A DNA stretch of 64,000 nt from Citrobacter freundii (GTDB lineage Bacteria > Pseudomonadota > Gammaproteobacteria > Enterobacterales > Enterobacteriaceae): contig NZ_JAALBX010000018.1 in assembly GCF_011077955.1 (NCBI RefSeq), positions 1 through 64,000 of the forward strand. The letters run 5' to 3'. Positions within the stretch are counted from its first letter, which is position 1. Each line of letters begins with the position of its first letter. Of the stretch, positions 18,880 through 26,253 are shown piece by piece. The notes under the pieces were generated by a model that had not been told where the DNA came from, made no database searches, and saw only the letters and a program-made list of their open reading frames with translations. The position numbers and the translations under genes are program-made.

Positions 18880-20256
18880 TTACAGGATCAAACTGCCCAC
18901 CAGCGCCAGCAGGAAGGCGATGGTACCTAACAGCGTTTCCATTACAGTCCAGGTTTTCAGCGTGGTTTTCTCATCCATTTCCAGGAAGCGACCCACCAGC
19001 CAGAAGCCGGAGTCGTTCACGTGGGACAGCACCGTTGCACCGCCTGCGATGGCGATGACGATAAAGCACAAATCGAACTGGCTCAGGCCCGGCGTGACAT
19101 GCACCATCGGCGCAATCAGCGCAGCGGTGGTGGTCAGCGCAACGGTCGCAGAACCTTGCGCCACACGCAGTGCGGTTGAGATAACAAATGCCGCCACGAT
19201 AATCGGTAAACCGGTATCGGCCAACACGCCTGCCAGCGCATCACCGATGCCGCTTGCACGCAATACGCCGCCGAACATACCGCCTGCGCCCGTCACCAGA
19301 ATGATGCCGCAGATGGGGCCGAGTGCGCCTTCACAGACTTTTTCCAGATGTTGACGGGTATGGGTCTTGCTGAAAACAGCCAGTGCGAAGAAGACAGTGA
19401 TAAGCAGCGCGACTGGCGTTTTACCGAGCATACGCAGGAAGTTCACCACACTATTGTCGCCACTGACCCAGCCCAGCACTTTCGCGGTGTTAAGACCGGT
19501 ATCAAGGAAAATCAGCACCAGCGGCAGCAGCAGAATGGTCAGAACCATGCCGAATGAAGGCGGCTTATGGTTTGGATCCACTTCTACTTTGCCAAGGAAC
19601 GAGGAAGGCAGTTTAACGTCGAATTTTTTACCGGCGTACAGGCCATACAGATAAGCACCCACATACCAGGTCGGGATAGCGATGATAAGACCCAGCAGCA
19701 CCAGCAGGCCAATGTTCGCGCCAAGCAGCTCACTTGCGGCAACCGGGCCCGGATGCGGCGGTACCAGCGCGTGCATGACCGCAAAAGCGCCCGCCGCAGG
19801 CAGCGCATATTTAAGCGTCGAGCCGCCAAACTGTTTTGCCACGCTAAAAATAATCGGCAGCATCACCACAAGCCCGGCGTCGAAGAAGATGGGGAAGCCG
19901 AACAGCAAGGAGGCAACACCCAGCGCAAACGGCGCGCGGTGAGCGCCAAATTTGTTAATCAGCGTATCCGCCAGCACTTTCGCGCCGCCGGAAATTTCCA
20001 GCATACGGCCAATCATTGCGCCGAGACCGACCAGCAGGGCGACGCCCGCAAGGGTGCTACCGAAGCCGGTTAACAGCGTTGGAACAATTTTGTCGAACGG
20101 TACTTTAGTGATAAGCGCAACCACAATGCTCACCACCGTCAGGGCTAAAAAGGCATGCACCCGAAAGCGCATGATCAGCACCAGCAGTAGCGCAACGGCT
20201 CCTGCGGCAATACCCAGCAGCGTTCCCGCGCCGTATGCATATGTCATTTCAGTCAT
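18880..20256 (-). CDS. GntP-family permease, probably gluconate:H+ symporter
   Basis: Inner-membrane transporter of the GntP family (458 aa) with about 12-14 hydrophobic segments. Family features: AAGAFAVMHALVPPHPGPVAAS, ILVTGAGGMFGGVLRASGIG, RVAQGSATVAL and VLSHVNDSGFWLV. It is not an obvious orthologue of E. coli GntP, GntU or YgbN. Two GntR-type operators about 60-90 bases upstream point to gluconate as the substrate. ATG at 20256 (or 20259) lies behind AGAGGA. It stands alone between rnk and the divergent hydrolase, a place where E. coli has no gene, so it is an accessory insertion. Confidence 0.85.
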   Translation of the reverse strand: MTEMTYAYGAGTLLGIAAGAVALLLVLIMRFRVHAFLALTVVSIVVALITKVPFDKIVPTLLTGFGSTLAGVALLVGLGAMIGRMLEISGGAKVLADTLINKFGAHRAPFALGVASLLFGFPIFFDAGLVVMLPIIFSVAKQFGGSTLKYALPAAGAFAVMHALVPPHPGPVAASELLGANIGLLVLLGLIIAIPTWYVGAYLYGLYAGKKFDVKLPSSFLGKVEVDPNHKPPSFGMVLTILLLPLVLIFLDTGLNTAKVLGWVSGDNSVVNFLRMLGKTPVALLITVFFALAVFSKTHTRQHLEKVCEGALGPICGIILVTGAGGMFGGVLRASGIGDALAGVLADTGLPIIVAAFVISTALRVAQGSATVALTTTAALIAPMVHVTPGLSQFDLCFIVIAIAGGATVLSHVNDSGFWLVGRFLEMDEKTTLKTWTVMETLLGTIAFLLALVGSLIL

Positions 20257-20314
20257 CATCAATTTCCTCTGCATTCAATTCAGGGAGAAGGCAGGATGAG
20301 CGCCGTGTTCCTCA

Positions 20315-20344
20315 CTGATACCGGTAACATGATACTGGTAACAT
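20315..20344. promoter_or_regulatory. Two overlapping GntR-type operators
   Basis: CTGATACCGGTAACAT (20315-20330) and ATGATACTGGTAACAT (20329-20344) each match the gluconate-repressor palindrome ATGTTACCGGTAACAT at 14 of 16 positions, overlapping by 2 bases. They lie upstream of the GntP-family gene on the minus strand. The remainder of the 350-bp gap 20257-20606 shows no gene; the hydrolase promoter presumably lies in its right half. Confidence 0.72.
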
Positions 20345-20606
20345 CGGTAGCGATGTAAATAACTCTCGCGAGTTTATTGAGATTTTGAGAGCGACATCAA
20401 ACATCTGTAAGAAACGTTCTTCACGTATTACACCTGCATAAAAATGTTGTCGTGACGTAAATGTGCAACGTATTGATTCTAGACTGCCAGAGCAAACCTG
20501 GCGCAGCGGCGGATGAGAAAAGCCCCCGATGCGGCTTCGTTTTGTTCCGGGATAGCTATCCTTAAGAAGTTTGTCCGGCCGGTATTCACCATCCTGAGGA
20601 GTGCTT

Positions 20607-21437
20607 ATGAGTCATACTGATAAAATCACGCTACGCGACGGCAGCTATTTGTATTTTAAAGACTGGGGATCGGGACAGCCCGTTGTGTTTAGTCATGGCT
20701 GGCCGCTGACGGCAGACGCATTTGAGGATCAAATGCTCTATTTAGGCCAGCAAGGCTATCGGGTAATCGCCCATGACAGGCGCGGCCACGGACGTTCTTC
20801 ACAGCCCTGGGACGGGCATAATATGGATCAATATGCTGACGATCTGGCGCAACTGACCGCACATCTGGATCTCAAAGACGCTATTCATGTCGGACACTCC
20901 ACAGGCGGTGGCGAAGTGGCGCGCTATATCGGGCGTCACGGGACGTCGCGCGTCGCGAAAGCGGTGTTAATCGGCGCGGTGACGCCGATTATGATCCAAA
21001 CTGATTTTAATCCTGACGGCGTACCGGGATCGGTGTTTGAGGGGATTCGTGAAGGCGTGATTAACGATCGCGCCGCGTTTTTCAAAGAACTCACCATGGC
21101 ATTTTACGGTTATAACCGCGACGGCGCGCACCTCTCAGAAGAGACGCGCAATAACTTTGTCCGCCAGGGAATGCAGGGATCTATTAAAGCGCTTTATGAC
21201 TGCATTAAAGCGTTTTCAGAAACGGATTTGCGGGAAGACTTGCGTAAAATGACGGTGCCGACGCTCGTCATTCATGGTGATGACGATCAGATTGTCCCGT
21301 TTGAAACCTGCGGCAAAGTGGCCGCAGAAATGCTGCCTGACGCCACGCTTAAAGTGTATGAAGGCGGCTCCCACGGTATCTGCACTACCCACAAGCAGCA
21401 GATTAATCAGGATTTGCTGGAATTTATTAAACGTTAA
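20607..21437 (+). CDS. Alpha/beta hydrolase, non-heme haloperoxidase-like
   Basis: 276-aa alpha/beta hydrolase of the type annotated as cofactor-free chloroperoxidase/arylesterase. Catalytic triad visible: nucleophile serine in [18 protein letters not shown] (about Ser97), acid in [11 protein letters not shown], histidine in [10 protein letters not shown]. The oxyanion-hole segment [13 protein letters not shown] also fits. The natural substrate is unknown (esters, or peracid formation). ATG at 20607 has GAGGAG 5 bases upstream. Divergent from the GntP-like gene and convergent with rna; no counterpart at this place in E. coli. Confidence 0.85.
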   Translation: MSHTDKITLRDGSYLYFKDWGSGQPVVFSHGWPLTADAFEDQMLYLGQQGYRVIAHDRRGHGRSSQPWDGHNMDQYADDLAQLTAHLDLKDAIHVGHSTGGGEVARYIGRHGTSRVAKAVLIGAVTPIMIQTDFNPDGVPGSVFEGIREGVINDRAAFFKELTMAFYGYNRDGAHLSEETRNNFVRQGMQGSIKALYDCIKAFSETDLREDLRKMTVPTLVIHGDDDQIVPFETCGKVAAEMLPDATLKVYEGGSHGICTTHKQQINQDLLEFIKR

Positions 21438-21443
21438 TCCTGC

Positions 21444-21466
21444 GCGGGTTGCCGCTGGCAACCCGC
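21444..21466. terminator. Hairpin between the hydrolase gene and rna
   Basis: Perfect 10-bp stem GCGGGTTGCC-GCT-GGCAACCCGC fills the gap between two convergent genes. No T-tract follows on either strand, so termination may be imperfect or Rho-assisted. Confidence 0.55.
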
Positions 21467-22285
21467 TTACCAGTAACCGACGTCATCGAGTCGAAATTGC
21501 TTGCCGCAGTTGCCTGGATGAGGCTGGGGCGCAAACGACGCGGCGTTAAGCGGTGCGTTAATGGTGGCGGCATTGAGCGAGATTTGCATCTCGGTGAGAT
21601 AAGCGGGATTGCCGCTGCATATCAATGTAAACGCCTGAATATTCTGTTTGCCAAACGCTTTCGCCACCGCGTTATCAAAGGCTTTGCGCGACACGTCTTT
21701 GCCATAATTCGCCGCGATAAATTCACCCAACGGACTCTGTTTCACTTCGGTATTCATGCGCACCATGGTGGTGAAATAGGCATCCGGATCAAACCCAAAA
21801 CAGACGCCATGCTTGGCAAATTCATAACGCTCAAGACACGAAGTGCCGCCTGCGGCGGGCATCACGCTGCTGAGTCTGGCGGCGGCTTCAAGCGACAGGC
21901 CGGTTTGCGCGGCATCGCATTTTTTCCCGACACGGGCTTCCGGCATATTCGGCACAGGACGCGTCGCACAGCCATAACGCATCCAGCGTTTTTCATCCAC
22001 GCCGCGCGCGGCAATGGACTTCGGCAGGCCGGGCCAAAGTCCGTGTACTGTCAGGAACGCGCGCTTATCATCCTGCTCTTTTTGCAGGCGGCATTCATCC
22101 GTTTCCTGGCGGTTGTGATCGTGCTGCTCCTGACAAAAACCGGTCTGCCAGGAAAGCGCCAGCACGTAGCGGTCAAAATCGCCGTAGCGCTGTGGAACCA
22201 GCGGTGTAGGTGCGCCATGCGCAAAAGGGATCGCCAGTACGCCGCCGAGCAGGGCGGCCGCGACATGATTTATCATTTTTGACAT
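21467..22285 (-). CDS. rna: RNase I (periplasmic T2-family ribonuclease)
   Basis: Periplasmic endoribonuclease of the T2 family (272 aa; E. coli 268) that degrades RNA to 2',3'-cyclic and 3' nucleotides without base preference. Signal peptide with probable cleavage at AHG/APTP; catalytic segments LTVHGLWPGLPK (CAS I histidine) and CLERYEFAKHG (CAS II Glu, Lys, His); several paired cysteines. Start at 22285 or an internal ATG at 22276; both give a usable leader and the ribosome site is weak. In E. coli rna follows rnk directly; here two accessory genes intervene. Confidence 0.93.
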   Translation of the reverse strand: MSKMINHVAAALLGGVLAIPFAHGAPTPLVPQRYGDFDRYVLALSWQTGFCQEQHDHNRQETDECRLQKEQDDKRAFLTVHGLWPGLPKSIAARGVDEKRWMRYGCATRPVPNMPEARVGKKCDAAQTGLSLEAAARLSSVMPAAGGTSCLERYEFAKHGVCFGFDPDAYFTTMVRMNTEVKQSPLGEFIAANYGKDVSRKAFDNAVAKAFGKQNIQAFTLICSGNPAYLTEMQISLNAATINAPLNAASFAPQPHPGNCGKQFRLDDVGYW

Positions 22286-22326
22286 TCATGTGTTCTTAAA
22301 TTTCATTTAGTCACCGTATTAAAGCA

Positions 22327-22356
22327 TAAAAAAAGCGCCGGACCGGCGCTTTTCTT
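22327..22356 (-). terminator. dcuC terminator
   Basis: Stem AAGCGCCGG/CCGGCGCTT (minus strand) with a two-base spacer and a T7 tract toward rna, just downstream of the dcuC stop. Confidence 0.82.
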
Positions 22357-22377
22357 TACCTATAGATGCGAATGCGA

Positions 22378-23754
22378 TTATGGCGCGATCATCGCGGACG
22401 GCACCAGAATTTCGGTGGCGACGATAACGACAATCAGACCAACAAGCACCGGCACCGAAGTGCGTTTCACGACTTCAAAAGGAGAAATTTTCGCCATCCC
22501 GGCAACGGCAACCACAACGCCGGAAACCGGGGAAATGGTACGGCCGAGGTTGGATGCCTGAAGCATCGGTATGGTGAGGTAAGCCGGGTTAATGCCGGAG
22601 CTGTGCGCCAGTTTCGGGATCATCTCAACGAACGCATAAAACGGCGCGTTGCCGGAACCGGTGGTCATGGCGGCAAGCATGGTCAGGACAACCAATACCA
22701 GCATCAGAATAATGCTGGCCGAACCAAACGATGTGGCGATAGAAATTAAGCCCTGGATAAAGCCGATAGTGCTCAGCCCCTGGGCGAATACCCCGGCGGC
22801 GACCAGCAGCATAACCACGTTGGCAAACGCATCCGCCATACCGCGATAAGCCACTTCCAGACCGGAATAGACTTTCTGGGTATTGAAGCCGCGCACGAAT
22901 TCAATCACCGCCGCCAGCGCAATACAGATAACCAGGATCGTGATGATGTGCAGTTGCGGGCCCCATTTACCGTCGAAAATCAGCACGCCGATAATCGGAG
23001 TAAAAGGCAAAATGGCATAAAACGACGGTGCGGTGGTCTGGATTTCACTTACATCAAGCATCTCGTGTTTGACGTGCTCTTTGTTATCCAGATAGCGCTG
23101 CCAGAAGAAGTGCGCGATTGCCATGGCGATAATCGCGGCAATGGAAATCGGCAGCGTTGTTTTGAAGGCAAAATCAATAAGCGGCATTTCTGCGGCCTTC
23201 GCGGCCAGTACGACGTCGCCCGAGGTTGGCGAGAGGATAATCGCTGCCGGAGAGGCGCAAATCGCCGCCGCCGCGCCGCGACTAATACCGACGTTGACCA
23301 TAACCGGGAACAGGGTCGCCATTAAGAGAACGCCAAGACCGGTGGCGGATGACACCGCAAGCGACATCAGGCATGCCACAAAATAGGCAGCAATCATCAG
23401 AATATACGGCGAGTTGATGTAGCGCAGCGGTTTGGATGCCAGCTTAACGACCATATCATTAGCGCCGATATGGGTCATATAGGCGGCGAAACCGCACAAC
23501 ATCATAATCATCATGCCAAGATCGCCACCGCGGCTCATCAGCAGGATTTTGATGTATTCAAAAATATCGGTAGCCGTATATCCGGTTGACGTGGCGTTGG
23601 CAGGCAGCACCTGGTGGCCCATCAGCGCACTGACAATTAACAGCGCCAGGCCGCCGACAAACAGCACGCCGGTTGCCGAATAGCCTTTGATGATATAGCG
23701 CGCGACGCCAATAATGACGACCAGCCCAATCAGGAGTTCTAAAAAGGTCAGCAT
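22378..23754 (-). CDS. dcuC: DcuC, anaerobic C4-dicarboxylate transporter
   Basis: Inner-membrane carrier (458 aa; E. coli 461) mainly used for succinate efflux during fermentation and fumarate exchange. Many hydrophobic segments; conserved blocks include SSATGLGVLLMATLFPVM, ASPAAIILSPTSGDVVLAA and MLQASNLGRTISPVSGV. ATG at 23754 with GAGGG upstream. A near-perfect FNR box about 110 bases upstream agrees with oxygen control. The citrate genes that separate rna and dcuC in E. coli are missing here; rna follows directly. Confidence 0.94.
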   Translation of the reverse strand: MLTFLELLIGLVVIIGVARYIIKGYSATGVLFVGGLALLIVSALMGHQVLPANATSTGYTATDIFEYIKILLMSRGGDLGMMIMMLCGFAAYMTHIGANDMVVKLASKPLRYINSPYILMIAAYFVACLMSLAVSSATGLGVLLMATLFPVMVNVGISRGAAAAICASPAAIILSPTSGDVVLAAKAAEMPLIDFAFKTTLPISIAAIIAMAIAHFFWQRYLDNKEHVKHEMLDVSEIQTTAPSFYAILPFTPIIGVLIFDGKWGPQLHIITILVICIALAAVIEFVRGFNTQKVYSGLEVAYRGMADAFANVVMLLVAAGVFAQGLSTIGFIQGLISIATSFGSASIILMLVLVVLTMLAAMTTGSGNAPFYAFVEMIPKLAHSSGINPAYLTIPMLQASNLGRTISPVSGVVVAVAGMAKISPFEVVKRTSVPVLVGLIVVIVATEILVPSAMIAP

Positions 23755-23865
23755 AATGCCCTCATATTTCGACAGTGAATGATGTCTGGTCGAATAAAAT
23801 AAAAAGAAGTGAAATAGTTTCTGGGATTAACGATAGGGATTGTGCGGATACGCTATAAATGTGTT

Positions 23866-23879
23866 CTGATAAATATCAA
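23866..23879. promoter_or_regulatory. FNR box upstream of dcuC
   Basis: On the minus strand TTGATATTTATCAG matches TTGATnnnnATCAA at 9 of 10 defined positions. DcuC is an FNR-activated anaerobic transporter in E. coli, so the site fits. Confidence 0.72.
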
Positions 23880-24073
23880 GAAACAAATAATTAGTAACAC
23901 TTTATGCACGGTAATGCGGTGAATCGCTATTTTTTATCCTGCCAAAATAAAATGCAGTGATGAATTATGTGGTTATTGTTTCTTGTCTTTTGCATATCCG
24001 TTGGTATTTAAGGCAAATTAACGCAGTCATTTCTTTATTTGATAACACAATTACAAATTAAATTAACTTTTAA

Positions 24074-24145
24074 TTTACAAATAACATTGCCAAATGTAAA
24101 GCATTAAAAATCCGCTTTATTTATTTTTTTATCGCTGCTTATACT
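24074..24145 (+). promoter_or_regulatory. Possible operator and promoter of the cus-like operon
   Basis: TTTACA (24074-24079) and TGTAAA (24095-24100) are the outer arms of a 27-bp imperfect palindrome (9 of 13 pairs). Forty bases on, TATACT (24140-24145) is a good -10 with no clear -35, the usual look of an activator-dependent promoter. The repeat does not clearly match the CusR or CueR boxes I know. Confidence 0.35.
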
Positions 24146-24175
24146 CGGCGCACCCCAGGCTTAATAACGATATTT

Positions 24176-24583
24176 ATGAATCGCCGCTCCCTGATGAAAA
24201 CCTTGCGCGTTTTACGCCAGCATCTCTGGATGCTGACGATGGCGTTGGGCTTTTTGTTGGTCGCGGGGCAAACGGCGCAGGCGTCCCACGGTTGCCCGCT
24301 GGATGTCGAAGGTCAGGTGGTTAGCGTTCAGCACCAGGTTCACATGATGGCAGACGACGCTTCGTCGTCTCACGCGGCTGCGTCACCGCTATGTGAAAAG
24401 CATTGCGTCCCGGATGTGATGCAAAAAGAGAGTCCGCAAATTCAACTGCTGGCTCTCCCGGTTGCGGATACGCTGGCGGTTATTGAGCCGCAATGCGTTT
24501 ATCAAACGCAATCTTATTGGTCATTAACCCCTCCCGCAGCGGGGCCGCCGGCGACCATACGGTTCTGCCGGTTCAGAGAATAA
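24176..24583 (+). CDS. Secreted Cys/His-rich protein heading the cus-like operon
   Basis: 135-aa protein I do not recognise by name. It has a signal peptide (Arg/Lys start, hydrophobic stretch, probable cleavage GQTAQA/SHGC). The mature part holds metal-ligand candidates: SHGCP at its start, a HQVHMMADD...SSSHAAA stretch and LCEKHC, plus two C-terminal cysteines and a Pro-rich segment. Same direction as cusF, 60 bases before it, so probably co-transcribed and periplasmic or membrane-associated. It could be a copper sensor, scavenger or chaperone; that is inference. ATG at 24176 has a weak ribosome site, and ATG at 24194 is an alternative. Confidence 0.65.
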   Translation: MNRRSLMKTLRVLRQHLWMLTMALGFLLVAGQTAQASHGCPLDVEGQVVSVQHQVHMMADDASSSHAAASPLCEKHCVPDVMQKESPQIQLLALPVADTLAVIEPQCVYQTQSYWSLTPPAAGPPATIRFCRFRE

Positions 24584-24643
24584 CTTCTTCAACGTCGACC
24601 TTTTTACGCGTTTTTATTCATCGACTTTGTTGGAGTTCATCAC

Positions 24644-24982
24644 ATGTTTATTTTTTCCCGACTGCTGCCTGTCGCGGCACTGCTGTTCACCGTTTCTGCT
24701 TTTTCCGCAGAGGGCGTTTCTACCCATCATCACGCTATGGCGATGCCTGTCTCTGCCGAACAACCCGTCTGGCAAAGTGAAGGCGTGGTCAAAAAAATCA
24801 CCGATCGCCAGATTACTATTTCCCACCACGCCATTGAGGCGCTCAACTGGCCAGCCATGACCATGGCATTTGAGCGTTCAGCCAGCGCGCAGACGCCGGT
24901 TTCGGTGGGCGAAAAGGTGGCATTTACCTTTAGCCAGACCGAGAGCGGTTACCAGCTCGTTCATATCACGCCTTTGCAATAA
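24644..24982 (+). CDS. cusF: CusF-like periplasmic Cu(I)/Ag(I) metallochaperone
   Basis: Periplasmic protein (112 aa; E. coli CusF 110) that hands Cu(I) or Ag(I) to the efflux pump. Signal peptide, cleavage near AFSA/EGVS. The OB-fold signature HHAIEALNWPAMTMAF contains the known ligand set: His, the Trp that stacks on the metal, and two Met of the MTM segment. A His/Met-rich N-terminal tail (HHHAMAMP) is extra. GGAG lies 8 bases before the ATG. Followed after 11 bases by the outer-membrane component; in E. coli the order is C-F-B-A, here F-C-B-A. Confidence 0.9.
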   Translation: MFIFSRLLPVAALLFTVSAFSAEGVSTHHHAMAMPVSAEQPVWQSEGVVKKITDRQITISHHAIEALNWPAMTMAFERSASAQTPVSVGEKVAFTFSQTESGYQLVHITPLQ

Positions 24983-24993
24983 CCGGAGGCGTT

Positions 24994-26253
24994 ATGAAGC
25001 AAAAGACCCTGAGCCTCTGGCTCGGCGGGGCTTTGCTCGTTTTGACCTGCGCCTCCGCCCAGGCGGCGGCGCTGAGTCTTGAGCAAACCCTCGCGCTTGC
25101 TGAGCAGTATTCCGCAACGCTTTCTGCGAACCGTAACCAGGTCCGCGCCATCGGCGCCATGGCGGACTCGGCACGCGAACTGCCCGATCCGGAACTGAAA
25201 TTCGGCATCGAAAACCTGCCGGTGCAGGGCAGTAATGCCCGTCGCTTTACACGCGAAGGCATGACGATGCAGCGCATCGGCGTGATGCAAAAGTATGTGA
25301 GCGCCGACAAACGTGAGCGAAAAGCCGAGACGCTGCTGGCACAGTCCGCCAGCGCCAGCGCAGAAGCGCAGGTGATCCGCGCACAGTTGCAACGCGATAC
25401 TGCCCAGGCCTGGTTTAATCTGGCGTTATCCGAAAAAGCCGTGCAGGCCGCGCGGCAACTTCTCAACGAAACGGAAAAGCAAATCCCGGTACAACGCAGC
25501 GGCGTAGCCAGCGGTTCGACGACCGCCTCCGGCGTGCTGGGGCTGCAAAATACCCTGTTTGCGATGCGCGATAACCTGACGCTTGCGGAGCACGACGTCA
25601 GCCTGGCGCAAACCCGCTTATACCAGTTGACCGGCGAAACAATTGATAGCGTCGGCGGTGTCGTGCCGCGCTATCAGCGGCTGCCCGCTGAACCGCAACG
25701 CCTTGAAGAAGGCGTGTCTGCGCATCCTGAGGTGGTGCTGGCGGCGCGGGAAGCCGATGTGGCAAAGGCGCGTTCGGCGCAGTCTGCGGTTGCCTCAAAG
25801 CCTGATGTGGGCGTGGAGGTCTATTACGCTCGTCGTGCCGAAGAGTACGGCGATTTGGCCGGGGTGATGTTTACCGTCGATATGCCGCTATTTCAGTCTC
25901 ATCGGCAAGACAAAGACTATGCCGCCGAGATATCTCGCTCCATGGAAGCGAATGATCAGCTTGCGCAAATTACCCGCGATCGGGTGGCGCTGGTTCGCAA
26001 TCTGGTGGCTGAATACCAGGCCGCGCAAACCCTGTGGAGCCGTAAACAGCAGGAAATTGTGCCGCTTAATGCGCAGCGCCTGAAGGTGATTAATGCCGAA
26101 TACCGCTCCGGGCAGGCATCGCTTGATGCCGTGCTGGAAGCGCGCCGCAGCCTGCTTGATGCACAACTGAGCGCAATTAACGCTGAAAAAGAGATGGCGC
26201 TGCGTTGGGCCGCCGTCCGTTATCTGACGGTGCAAGGAGCCGCGCATGAATAA
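24994..26253 (+). CDS. cusC: CusC/CzcC-type outer-membrane efflux protein
   Basis: TolC-superfamily outer-membrane channel (419 aa) of the heavy-metal RND type. Signal peptide with cleavage near ASAQA/AALS, then two long alpha-helical repeats (coiled-coil-rich, about 30-200 and 230-410) with FTVDMPLFQ in the second. Unlike E. coli CusC (457 aa) it has no lipobox cysteine and is shorter, nearer to CzcC-like proteins; the symbol is given by operon position. GGAGG precedes the ATG, and its end overlaps cusB by 8 bases. Confidence 0.82.
   Translation: MKQKTLSLWLGGALLVLTCASAQAAALSLEQTLALAEQYSATLSANRNQVRAIGAMADSARELPDPELKFGIENLPVQGSNARRFTREGMTMQRIGVMQKYVSADKRERKAETLLAQSASASAEAQVIRAQLQRDTAQAWFNLALSEKAVQAARQLLNETEKQIPVQRSGVASGSTTASGVLGLQNTLFAMRDNLTLAEHDVSLAQTRLYQLTGETIDSVGGVVPRYQRLPAEPQRLEEGVSAHPEVVLAAREADVAKARSAQSAVASKPDVGVEVYYARRAEEYGDLAGVMFTVDMPLFQSHRQDKDYAAEISRSMEANDQLAQITRDRVALVRNLVAEYQAAQTLWSRKQQEIVPLNAQRLKVINAEYRSGQASLDAVLEARRSLLDAQLSAINAEKEMALRWAAVRYLTVQGAAHE

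Larger units (their letters stand above)
23755..24175. other. 421-bp AT-rich divergent promoter region (dcuC / cus)
   Basis: No open reading frame of interest was found. The left part carries the dcuC control elements (FNR box at 23866-23879). The right part is very AT-rich and contains an imperfect inverted repeat (24074-24100) and a possible -10 TATACT (24140-24145) serving the copper operon. Confidence 0.6.

Noticed and set aside
20340-20480. CRP site in the permease-hydrolase gap
   Set aside because: Segments with TGTG/CGTGA were examined; none has both half-sites at the proper spacing.
21449-22282. 277-codon + strand frame opposite rna
   Set aside because: Antisense to rna and starts inside the hairpin region after the hydrolase gene; no motif seen.
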